Source: Yamagishiella unicocca (Eukaryota > Chlorophyta > Chlorophyceae > Chlamydomonadales > Volvocaceae). Taken from it: DNA of 64,000 bases. Shown piece after piece: positions 1-12,200 of this stretch. Made by a program: the position numbers and the translations under genes. The notes under the pieces are model-generated. The model did not search any database. It was not told the origin of the DNA and was given only the letters and a program-made list of their open reading frames with translations. Positions within the stretch are counted from its first letter, which is position 1. Each line of letters begins with the position of its first letter. The stretch is from the NCBI GenBank assembly GCA_003116995.1, contig BDSL01000067.1, forward strand, positions 62,001 to 126,000, given 5' to 3'.

Positions 1-109
1 GCGTCCTGGGGCGCGGGGGACTATCAGCGCGTTCCGCAGGATCCACGACGCATCCATTGCATGGCGCCTGCAGCTGCCCCCCCAACCGTGCGCCACCCCC
101 GCCCGCCGG

Positions 110-162
110 TTTGTCGGCCGTGGATGCGCGGATTCTCTTATATAAACCCCCTCCGCCCGCCT
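110..162 (+). repeat. R1 intronic repeat, copy 1
   Basis: R1 core is GTCGGCCGTGGATTCGCGG, then ATTCTCTTATAAA, then a C-rich tract. This copy ends about 50 nt before the 3' splice site at 214. Confidence 0.85.
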
Positions 163-214
163 GCCTTCCCGCGGTCATCCCCGCAACCACGTCCGCGACC
201 TGCACACACTCCAG

Positions 215-3200
215 ATGGTGTACTTCGTGCGTGACCCCAGCAAGTTCGTTACGCGCGAGAACGTCAGCAGCGTCATCTTCTTCGGCGTCATGCGCGGAAA
301 CGACCCGCTGCACTCCCTGCTCAAAATCATGCACGGTCTGTACGTGCCGGTGGTGGTGGCCAACACCACCTGGCCAGAGACCGTCAAGTCGGACTTCACG
401 GCCCAGATGCACAAGTTCATGGCCAACCTGACGGAGACGGTGTACGAGGTCAAGGGCAAGACCATCCTGTACATCCCACAGGTGCGCCGCGCTCGCAAGA
501 CAGGGGGTACGGCATTGGACGAGCACGCGCGGAGGGAAGTGGGAAGGCTCTTAACTCCCCATGTCCTTACCGGATTACGGAATGCCGTGAAGGAGGGGTT
601 GGGTCTTGGTTGGAGCGGGGTATGGGAGTGGCCGCGAGGCGCGCACGTTTCCTGCCTATCTGGTGGCGTGATTCCTCATCTTTTCTTCTGTGCTCCCGGC
701 CGCTCCGAAACTGTGCAGGAGGACCTGCGCGACCCCAAGGCTGCCGCCAAGCAGAAGGACCTGGTGCAGCGCCTGGAGTCCACCATCATCCACTGGACGC
801 GCCAGGTGGGGGGAGGCGGGCTGCTGTGGTGGTGATGGTGATGGGATGTGCGTCGCGAAGCCGGGCAGCAAGCAGCAGGGTGTCCGACACACCTGCAGGA
901 CTACCTGCCAGGAACGAGCTACCCGAGCCGTACGGGTCTGCAACTACCTCGGCGGTACCTTTCATTCACCCTTGACTTCCCACCTTCCCTCACAGCACAT
1001 CCCCACCCGCAGCACACGCCATGATTCCGACCGCGCTGCACTCCTCATGTGGTGTGGTCCCATCACGCAAACAGCAAGTCCGAACCCCCAAAAACCTCGG
1101 AACTAGCGCCACTAGCGCCCGCCGCCCTACCATCCACGCCCTACTAACACCCGCCGCCCTCCCACCCTCCCACTAACGCCCACCGCCGTCCCACCCCCGC
1201 GGCCCAAACTCCAGGTCAAGGAGCTGCTGAACCAGCAGGACGCCGTGGATGCCTCCGAGCAGGCGGGCCCGCTTGCCGAGATCGAGTTCTGGCGCGAGCG
1301 TTCCGTGGACCTGTCGGGCATCCGGGCGCAGCTGGACGACGGCGCGGTGTCGGCCATCGTGTCGGTGCTGGAGTACGCCAAGAGCTCCTACCTCGCGCCC
1401 TTCCTGTCGCTCCGAAACCTCATCCACCGCGAGGCCGTGGCGGCGGAGGACAACCTCAAGTTCCTGCTGTGCCTGGAGGAGCCCTGCAAGCAGCTGGCCA
1501 CGGCGCACCCGCAGGTGGGTTAGGGGCTGGGCGGGGAGGGTGGACTGCGGTGGATGGGTGAGGGGCTGGACGGGGGGGGTGGACTACGGTGGATACGTAA
1601 GGGGATGGATAAGTGGGTGGACTGAAGCGGGTAGTGGGGAAAACCGTGGGAACGATGTAACAGGGCGGGTGGGTGGGTGGGCTGCGGTGCTGGCTGCGGT
1701 GGGGCCCGTCTGGCCGGTAAAGGGGTGGCACGTCAACGGGGGGGACCAGCAAGCAAAGGGTGCAGGCGCAGCGGTACGCTACCACCAGTAGCCGGGGTCT
1801 ACCTAGCTACACCGAGTAGCACAGCGGCACAACGCAGCAGCTGTTGAAGTGCGACGCAACCGAACCCTTTAGGTGCGATATTACCACAAGCAAAGCCCAG
1901 CGCAGCAAGATGGCGCCCACTCCTCTGCCCTGCCGCCCCTCTCCGCCCCTCGCAGACCATTCCCGGCCTGCTGCCGCCGATCCTCAACTGCATCCGCATG
2001 GTCTGGAACCTGTCCCGCTTCTACAACACGCCCGAGCGCCTGACGGTGCTGCTGCGCAAGCTGTCCAACGAGATCATCAACCGCTGCTGCTCCGTCATAT
2101 CGCTGGCGGACGTGTTCTCGGGGGACGTGGACAACGTCATGACGGCGCTGAGGCAGAGCATGGAGGCCGGTGGGTGGACGCGGACGGGCTGCGGGAGGGC
2201 GGGGCGAGGTCGCATGTGCGTGCGTGGACGGACCCCGCTGGGAAGGGAACGAGGGGGTAAAGCACCCGCCAAGGTGTCTTGCACCTAGCAGCGAGCCCTG
2301 TGCGATGCCTCAACCTGCTTGCTGCCGTGGCGCCCGGTGCACCTCAACGTGCAGGCGAGCGGTGGAAGGAGCTGTACAAGCGGACCGCGGCGGCGGTGGC
2401 CGTGCGCTCTCCACGGCCGTGGGACTTTGACATCTCCTCCATCTTCGCGCACATCGACGCCTTCCTGCAGCGCTGCAAGGATCTGCTGGAGGTGCGCGGA
2501 GTGAGGGGGAGGGGGTAGCGCGGAAGGAACCAACCGGCGCTTCTGGTTGCAGGACATCCGTAGCCGCGTGGCCCGCGTTTGTGATTGAGGACATCACGTT
2601 TCCAAAAGCTGTCAGCGCTGCCTTGAAATGCGATGGTTATGCGGGCTCCCTTATTAGGAAGCAAGCTTTAATACGGGACCCGGGACAGTGACGTGGCAAC
2701 GCGGCTAGGGTACTAGGAGGTGGCAGGGTCCCTGACTGCTGGGTGCGGACGATTCTGTCCAGAGCGCTTACCACCGCTGGTGTGTGATGACACACGCACA
2801 CACATCGCACTCAGCACCACACACACTCCCCTGTCCCCTCTCTGCCCAAACGTATGTACCACACATTTCCTGCTCGGTTTTGCTTTTCAGTACCGATACC
2901 GATACATGGGCTTTCCTCCCCCGTCCCCTCTCTGCCCGCGTGGTGCAGGTGTGCGAGGCTCAGCTGCAATTCGCGCCGCGCACTCCGCTGCCGGTGTTCG
3001 GTGGCACGTACGGCCCCGAGGTCAAGAAGAGCATCGTGGACATCCAGGAGTCCTTCCAGGGCCTGGTGCGCGGGCTCAAGAGCCTCACGTACGACATCCT
3101 GGACGTCAAGGCCACCAGGTACGACAATGGCCGCAAGGGTCAGGGCGGCATGTGCCTGGCTGCCGGTGTACTGCACTCTGCGGATGAGTTGGCCGGCAAC

Positions 3201-6200
3201 AAGGCGGCTCAGGAGTTATTCGCGCGCAAAATCTGCAACATTTCAAGTAGATTGCCTTCGGTGCCGTGCGCGTGTTTTGGAGGCCAGCGTCTACGGTAGC
3301 CCGATCCTCGCGGCAGGTCCAGCAAGTTTATGGGGAGCCTCTTGTCCTGTCCTGCGCTACCGTATTTGAATTTTGAAACCTCTTCGCTACGTGATCCTCA
3401 CCTGCGCAGGTGGCACGACGACTTCAACGCCTTCAAGGGCGGCGTGAAGGACCTGGAGGTCATGATGGCCAACGTCATCCAGCGCGCCTTCGACACCCAG
3501 CCCTGCCTGCTGGCGCGCGGAGAGCTGCTGGAGGGCTTCCAGGTGCGGCCCACAACCAGCAGCAGCGATGCGAAATACCATATCACTCGGCGCCCGGTCC
3601 ACTTCCTATCCTTCACAAGCGCAGACTGGCAGGTTTGCTCAATAACCCACACGGCCGTATCGTAACCCAGCCCTGCCTTGCGCCCTGCAACATGTCTTGC
3701 CTAACTCCTTGGATGTCCCCGCCTCCCAGGCCATGGCCAAGCGCGACTTCATCCGGCGATTTGTGGAGAAGAAGACGGTCGAGTTCTTCGGCCTGTTCAT
3801 GGCCGAGATCAACACCGTGAAGAAGCTGTTCGACGCGGTGAAGCGCTCGCAGCCCAAGAGCCCCATCCTGCCGCGCTACGCCGGCCTGGCCAAGTACGCC
3901 ATGAATCTCATGCGCCGCCTGGAGCAGAGCCACAAGGTGGTGGACTCGGTGCGCTACACGCTGCCGCAGGTGAGGGACAAGGGGCTGCGGAGCGTAGCGT
4001 AGCGAAGCGCATTTTGGTATTTTTCTGTCCAGATTTGCTTCCGGCTACCCTGCGTAGCGTTAAGGGATTGGGTGTGGTGAAGGGTTACGATAGGGACAAC
4101 CTACACGACGGGGGGGGGCCTTGCACCTGGCTACACGCGCAAGTGCCATCGTCGGGAGCTGTCCCGCCAAAAGGAATCTGAGGAACACCCGTACCGCACA
4201 GCACAGCGCAGTTCGTGACCCCATGGCCTCTCATCCCGGCTGCCGCCAACCTCTGGTCGTCTTTGTCATTAAAACACTGTCACCGACATCGAAATCGCGT
4301 TACAACCGCTGTCGCTTGTGTGCTGTGCGTCGCAGGTGGTGGAGGCCAGCGAGGTGCTTCAGCAGTACGAGCTGGCGCACCAGGCCATCGAGCAGTACAT
4401 CAGCAACACCCACAACGAGTGGTTCGGCACCATCGAGAGCTCCATCGCCAAGGAGCTGCAGACGTGCCTGCTGGTGCAGGACAAGGCCTCGGGCGGGCTG
4501 CTGTCCATGAACTTCCACAAGGACCTGCTGTCCATGGGCCAGGAGGTGCACTTCTGGGAGCGCATGCGCCTGGCGGTGCCGCTGGTGGCCATGGAGATCA
4601 ACGCGCAGCGCGAAAAGTACCGAGTGCTGCGAGACAACATCCTCATGGTGGTCCGCGACTACAACAAGGTGTGCAACGCTGCGGGGTGACGGGCGTGCGT
4701 GTGTGCGTGTGCACGCGGCCAGCGTACCAAAACGCTGGCCGCGTGCGCTAAGCTGTGAGGTGGCTCTCCCCATGGAAAACCGTCGCCGTGGTGACGTGGC
4801 GCGGCGACTGTGGTGGTCATGCGTGGGCGACAGTTTGCGGCGGGTTGGGAGCGTGTGCGTCCGTGCAGGCAGGCAGGCAGCCGCCACGTCAGCTTCCGGC
4901 ACCTGCGCAGACGGATGGGGAACTCCTCCGGGCCAATCACGCACCTTGCCGTGATACGGTACCTGGCCCCTGCGCAGATCCTCACCGCGCTGGACAAGGA
5001 GGAGCGCAAGCTGTTCCACGACCGCATCCGCTACCTGGACCGCCGAATCATGCCCGGCGTCACCAAGCTGCAATGGACCGCCGACAAACACGCGCTGGAG
5101 TTCTACTACCGCGAGGCGCGCAAGTGAGAACCCGGCACCCGCCCGCCCGCTCGCCCAGCCGTGTGTTCCGCCCAAACGTTTTCCGAATCGGTTCCTATGC
5201 AGAGCCGACCCACGGGCCTTTGCTCACATACCCGCCCAGCCGCGCACACGCACACGCTCGCACGCACGCGCCATCCGTGGCACCGCTCGGTGACCAGCCG
5301 CCAACGGCGCCTCTCACGCGCCTCCCCTAGCCCTACCAGTCACAGAAGCTGCTGTAGCAGCAGCCACCCAGAACACCACCAAGAGTCGAAGACGCAACAG
5401 GGGCTGACGTGTGCTATGCGTGTGTTTGTGTGTGTTTGTGCGCAGGTTCTGCCGTGACGCCGACATGGCTGTGGGCGACTACAAGGGCGCCAACGCACGG
5501 CTGGACGCCATCTGCCGCTGCATCAGCGAGCTGGTGCTGGTGGACGTGGAGAAGAAGAAGATCTACCAACACACCGAGTTCGCGGCGCTGCAGGAGCAAC
5601 ACCACCTCAAGGTGTGGCCGGGGGGAGAGCGTCAATTGGGTTGGCACGTCGCGTGCCGCCTTCGTAGATACCGCCGGTGCTGAAACCCGCCGTCTGGCGG
5701 ACCGACTGGGAGACCTGGTGTCTGTAAAAACGCATGGGACTCCGAGCCATGTCGTTCGGCGGCATTCCGCACCCCGCTCGGAGCCTTGTCGGTCGATCAT
5801 TGAATCACAGCAATTGGAAGTTCACCTCGCTCACTCCACGCCCGCCTATTTCCCGTACGGCGCACCGCAGATCAAGGACCGGCTCGTGTCGGCCGTGGAC
5901 GAGATCCGCGAGATCATGTCTGGCATCCACCGCGTGTTCGAGCAGGACAGCGAGGAGGTGCAGCGCGAGTGGGTGCGCTTCACGCAGAAGGTGGACCGGA
6001 AGCTGGAGGACGCGCTGCGACACGTCATCAAAAAGTCGCTGCAGGTGGGGCCAGGGTTCGGCTGACGCGTCAGAACGACGGCAACCAACCATCGCCGGAA
6101 CAACCAAAACCGTTGTCGCTGCCTCTTCCCGAGAAAGCCGTATCCCACATGAAAACAACATCCGGAAGATCCGATCACGTATACCTCGCGGGGTTGCGGC

Positions 6201-9200
6201 CCTTGTCCACGTCCTGACTTGGCTCTTTTCCCCTTCCCTCCCGCTCTCCGCCGTAGGAGCTGAGCCGGCTGCTCAACGGCGACAACAAGACGGAGGTGAT
6301 GCCCATCTTCCACGTCACCATGGTTCTGGAGCGCACCAACCGCGTGGAGCTGCGCCCCACCATCCAGGCGCTGTTCGACACCATCAACTCCGTGGCGCGG
6401 AACCTCATCATCGTGCTCCAGTCCGTGTCCCGCGTGGCCATGCAGCTCACGGACAAGCAGCGGCGGGACATGGAGGTCAGTCGCAAGCTCTCACCAGGGG
6501 GCATGAGGGAGGAGGCCACCGCAGCCCGGGCGGGTCCGACCGGACCACTGGCTCTCTCGGGATGGCTCCTGTCCGACGGCATCTGGGTGGGCGGTGGGCG
6601 TCCACTGCATGTACCGATGGCCCTTACGCATACCGATAAGAGGGCCCCTCACGCATACTGGTAGAGGGCCCCTCTGCATAGCACATATGCCGTAGCCTTA
6701 GCGAGTGCAAAAAGCGCACCCTGCGGCCCTGCATTTGGTTTAAAGTGGAGTGTTTAGTACACACGGTTCAAGTACGCTTCGTTGCGGGTATTTAGTGCAC
6801 ACGGTTCAAGTACGCTTCGTTGCCGCCACGCAGGAGGCCGGCCTTGCGCCGCCAAAGGCGCTGCCCACGTTGTACGAGACCATCAGCCAGGACGAGGACG
6901 CCGTGCTTCGGACGATCATGCAGATCACGTCAGGTGCGTGGGGGCAGGTCCTGCACCTGGTAGGTCTACCCCGCCCCGCCGCCGGGACACTGGACTGCGA
7001 CGATGTTGTCGTCCGCCTTTGAGGGGCATCCGTCGCGCCTTTGGAATCCTCCGCGTGCCATTCGTCCCTACGCCCCACGCCATCGGCAGGAGGTCGCTCC
7101 TGTCGGTCGTCCTCCAAAGCTCCTGCTGAGGCGTTTTGTCGCGTCACTTCTCCCCCTGTCCGTTTCCCAGCGTGCAATTTCATTCGAGTATACCAAACGT
7201 GTCGTCGCCGGTTTTACGTTTCAGTGCCGACCAATGGTTTCCTCTCAACCTCCCCCCCCCTTCTCCGCGGATTCTCTTATCAAACCCGCTTCTCCGCGTC
7301 AGGTATCACGTCGGTCATCGACAAGGTGCAGTCCTTCTTGACCTACTGGGAGAAGAAGTACCGCCACGTGTGGGAAGCGGACCGCGACGCCTACATCCGC
7401 CGCTACGAAAAGGCGCAGAAGCCGCTGTCGTCCTTCGAGGCGGACATCACCCGCTACCTGCAGGTGAGGTTCAGGGTTTAGGGTAGCACATGTGGGCTCG
7501 GGTGCGCCGCAAACTGGGACTCACGGATCATCACCGCATTAGCTGACCATGGCTGCAGCCGTCTGCAACCGCCTGGGCCTCTCGCGTCGGTTACCGCATG
7601 CCGTACATGCCCAATCATTCTTGGTGCTTGGGAAGCTGTTGAAGCTTGGTTGCAACGCTGGGGCTCGGTCCATGCTGCGCCACGTCCTCCGCCGCGCCAC
7701 CCCTCCATCGACCCATCGGTTCTTCTCCTCGACCCACCGACCACCCGCTCACGGCACACTGCAGTGTATCGAGGAGATCCGCGGCGAGGACGGCGCCACC
7801 AACATGCGCTTCCTGCGCATCGACTGCGGCCCGCTCAAGCAGACCCTGGTGGGCCACTGTGAGGCCTGGGTGTCCAAGTTCACCGGCCTGCTGGGCCAGC
7901 TGGCGCTCACCGAGCTGCGCGCGCTGCACGCCTACTTCAAGTAAGATGCGGCTGCCGCTGCCCCGCTGGTCGCAGCCGGTGTGCTAGACACGGGATGATC
8001 TGCTTGGTGTGCAGCTTGAAACGAAGCACTTAAGCATTGTAGCGAACTTCATTTCGTGCAACACCTCCTTTCATGCCACACCTCGCTGGCTTTCCCATCC
8101 TTCCTGTGGATTTGCCGCCTGGTTATTCGCTCCGCCTGGCTGTCCCACGCCCTGCCCAGTGGCGGGCTCCCTGACCGCCCCCGCCTGGGTGCGCTGCATG
8201 CTTACCTCCCCGGCCCTTCGCCTCCCCCCTCCGTACGCTCCTTCGACGCTACCGCTCCAGGGAGTACCGCGAGGCCCTGTGCGTGGCGCCCAACTCCCTG
8301 GAGCAGCTGGCGGAGCTGGTGGGGCTGCACCGCCGCCTGGCGGACGAGCGGCGCCGCACGGAGGCTCGCTTCGAGCCGCTGCGCGACAAGTACAAGCTGC
8401 TGGAGCGGTACGAGGTGGGCGCCAAGGAGGAGGAGGCGGCGCTGCTGGAGGGGCTGGACCCGGCGTGGACGGCGTTCCAGGTGAGTGACGACGGCGTCCA
8501 GGGCGGGGGTGCGTCTGGAGAAGAAGCGTCGTGGTGTGGTAGGTTACCGTACCTCAGTAGATCGCCTGGTGGGTTAGTGGTGTGGATTTTGGGGAGCTGC
8601 ACGCGGGGATTTGGTATTTTTACCGGGAATGTCCACAGCCTTGCGGAGCAAGCCGGTAGCAAGGCCTAGGCCCAGTTGAGGGATCGTGACTGCCTTACCA
8701 AAAGACTTGGATATTGGCAGCGCCCACTGCCACACGTGAGGCAATGCAGGGCGAAGGTATTACAAGTCCTATCCTAACCACCGCCTCGTTTGCGGTCCGC
8801 TGTTGCCGCCAGTCGCTGCTGGATGATACCGCCGGCAAGCTGGAGCGCTTCAAGGACAACTTTCGGGAAAAGGTCAAGAGCCTGCTGGACTCGTTCCTCA
8901 AGGACGTTGCCGCGCTGTGTGACGAGTTTTCGCGCGCCGCGCCGTACAGCTCCGATGTGGCGACCAGCGACGCCGTTGACTTTGTCAACAACTCCAAGCA
9001 GGCGGTGGAGGACACGCGCAAGAGGGTAAGACGGGAGAGGCGTGCTCCAGCTCCCGCGCCCAGTACGGTTGTTGCGAGTCTTCCTGCACGCTCCGACCAT
9101 CCTTGCATACCAGGATGATCTTTGTATGTGTGGCTGTCGGTTCACCTAAACCACTAGAACTGCTGTGACACATGGTTTGCCTTCCGGGGTACGTGAGAAC

Positions 9201-12200
9201 CCTGTCGTTGAGATACAATGTGCGTGCCTCAGTGCAACCGCTTTTACCAAAAACAGGAATCAACCAACCGTGGCTTACCCGCGCGTTTCGCCCTCAGGCT
9301 ATGGAGATCAAGAGCGGCATGGACATCTTCAATATTCCGCAACCGCAATACAAGGATCTTGCCGCCATGGAGAAGGAGTTAGATCTTCTGGATCGGATCT
9401 GGGGCCTGAAATCCGAGTGGGAGCACTTGTACGGCGGCTGGAAGGACGGTTCCTTCGCGGATATTAAGGCAAGCGGCAGTGGGTGTATGCAAGCGCCATG
9501 CGAGAGGACTTCGTGACTGCGACAAATTCCTCCAGGCGAAGCAGGACCGGTGGAGATCCCCGCCCCAAAAGGAGGAGTTTCTCTTAACCCCCGCGATCTG
9601 CCATTACGATGCGATGTTTTGACCTCGTACTCCTCGCGCCCTCACGCACGTCCCGGCCTTACCCTGCCACCCCCCAGGTGGATGAAATGGAGGAGGCTGC
9701 CATCCGCATCAGCAAGAACGTCGCCAAACTGGGTCGCGACATCCGCCAGTGGACCGTCTGGAGTGCGCTCAAGGACACGCTGGACGCGTTCAAGCGCACC
9801 ATGCCCCTCATCACCGACCTGCGCAACCCCGCCATGCGGCCTCGCCACTGGGACGACCTGCAGGTCAGAAACGAAGCTGGGGGCCACAGCCTTGGGTTGT
9901 GCGCTTTCCCCTTGTCATCTCGCCGTACGGTCGTGCTGAGGATGATGCGCATAGAGTGATACCGGAGAGAGGCTGGCTGGCGCTGTTGTGATCAGCCTGA
10001 TTCAAGGGATGTAGGGGCGTCGAGTGATGTCCGGGTGTTGTGCTTGTTCCGTGCTTGGCGCGAGTTGCTCGGCGCGATAGGTGTTTTGAGGGTGTTGGAT
10101 GCAGCTGTTGGAGCGGCGCTTGCGCGAACAGTCAGCCCGCAAGTACCGCCTCGTGTCTCTGACGCGCACAGCCCTCGCCGTCCCCCCACACAGAACCACA
10201 TCTCCATCAAGTTCGACCCGCACTCTCGTGCGTTCACGCTGGACAGCGTGGTGACGCTGCGTCTGGATCAGCATGTCGAGTTCGTGGCGGAGCTTAGTGT
10301 CAACGCCACCAAGGTGCGTGCGTACCGGCGGAGAGGGGAAACGCACGCGCGGCATCCTTTCATAGCGTTACAGGCACTCCATGGCCCTATGAAGGCACGC
10401 TAACTGGCCTTCACTTGCTACGGTACAACCGCTAGTCTGCGATTCACCGCATCCACGTCTTGTGGGTGTTGTCAGACGCGCCGGCTCGTGTCCAATCTAA
10501 CGGCTAGCAAACAGATGGCTTTGGGGTGTGAATCCGTAAGCTCGCACGCACGGAGGGTACCCAGCTCGCATGTATGGCAGCAGCAGCAAATCAGCAGCGC
10601 CGTGACATGGGTCGCAGGAATTGGCCATCGAGAACAACATCAAGACCATCGCCTCCACCTGGTCCGGCCTGCTGCTGGACATGGCCGAGTACAAGTCCAC
10701 CTACAAGCTGCGGAGCACCGAGGAGATCTTCTCCTCGCTGGAGGAGAACACCGTCACGCTGTCCACCATGAAGGCGTCGAAGTACTTCATCGTGTTCGAA
10801 AAGGACATTGCGTACTGGGAGAGCACCCTCAGTCACATCTCCGAAACCATTGAAATCATCCTCCAGGTGGGGGGGAACAAACACCGTCCACACGGCGTTT
10901 GCTGTCTTGGGCATCTCGCGGCTTCTAGCTTTTGCTACTGTGAACACAACACACGGCATTGCAAGGATACAGCCTGGCGGTGGGAAACTGCTGGCTTGCA
11001 ACGGTACAAACTACATCCTCCGCTTCGCATCCCTTGTCCAAAAACCGGTACCGAAATCCCACCGCTACTGCGCCATTAGTCCGACGCTAGTCACACCGTC
11101 CTGGGCACCTACCACCTTTGCCCTTGCCGCGGCGCGCTGCTGCTGCCGGCGTGCAGGTGCAACGCAACTGGATGTACCTGGAAAACATCTTCATCGGCTC
11201 CGAGGACATCCGCAAGCAGCTCCCGCAGGAGAGCCAGATGTTCGACGGAGTGCACAGCACCTTCACGCGGCTAATAAAGCAGCTCTACACCACCGGGAAC
11301 TGCCAGAAGGCATGCACGGCCACTGGCGTCCTCGAGTCATTCCTGGTGAGCCAGTGACGCCCCTCCAGGGAGGTTCTAAGGGCTCCTATATGGTGGTGAC
11401 GTACGCGTTTGGCTTTGGTGGGTAGTCCTTAACGCCGTTTTGCGTGCGTAATATCACTGCACATTCCGGTTTCCTCTAGTACCTGTGTCCTCGCGGTGCT
11501 TGTCCGATCTGTCGTCGACACCGACACCGGCGCCGACCCGCACGCACACACACGTGCGCACTTCGGCCCTCCGCAGGACATGAACAACAAGCTGGAGCGC
11601 ATCCAGAAGTCGCTCGACAACTACCTCGAGAACAAGCGCCAGCAGTTCCCTCGCTTCTACTTTCTTTCCTCCGACGACTTGCTGGAGATCCTGGGCCAGG
11701 CGAAGGACCCGCTCAACGTGCAGCCGCACCTGAAAAAGTGTTTCGAGGGTGGGTCTGGGCACCACTCGCGGTCCCCCATCCTCCTCGGATTCGCGTATAT
11801 AACACCCACCCACCCCTCCTTCTCCACCTACCCTAGTCGCCCCGTTGCTGGCGCCGCGTCATCCGCTCCTGTGCACACGCGTTGCCTCGCTTTCACGTTT
11901 CCCTTCCCCATCATACCGGTAGCGTGTTCGTGATAATGATGCCAAGTAACTCGCGCACTCTGTGCTCGCACCAGGTATCAAGAAGCTGGACATGCACCTG
12001 CCCGGCGACGACCGCAAGCAGACGGTCAGCGTGGGCATCACCTCCCCGGACGGCGAGTACCTGCCCTTTGCCAGCCCGGTGGTGACGGAGGGCCGCCCAG
12101 AGGAGTGGCTCAACCGCGTGGAGGACGCCATGTTCCTGACCACTAAGAAGCACCTGTACAAGGTGCTGGAGGACTCCAAGAGTAAGCCACGGGCCCTAGG

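Larger units (their letters stand above)
215..7463 (+). other. DHC10: Dynein heavy chain exons 1-15: N-terminal tail (DHC_N1)
   Basis: Exons: 215-481, 719-805, 1215-1514, 1956-2169, 2355-2491, 2949-3118, 3410-3542, 3730-3969, 4336-4668, 4978-5123, 5446-5611, 5871-6044, 6257-6475, 6834-6933, 7303-7463. They give about residues 1-949 of the window protein. In dyneins this tail dimerises the two I1 heavy chains and binds intermediate chains. Motifs typical of the family are WHDDFN followed by GGVKDLEVM (exon 7) and a YWEKKY...WE segment (exon 15). All introns here are GT-AG. Confidence 0.9.

Noticed and set aside
2552..2580. Possible small exon after a CAG in dynein intron 5
   Set aside because: The conserved protein continues directly from exon 5 (DLLE) to exon 6 (VCEAQLQF), so an extra exon would break the motif.
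4300..5175. 291-residue open frame on the - strand
   Set aside because: It lies antisense to dynein exons 9-10 and results from GC-rich codon bias keeping the opposite frame open.
9537..9565. Possible exon after TCCAG in dynein intron 19
   Set aside because: It breaks the frame, whereas direct joining of exons 19 and 20 keeps the conserved linker sequence.
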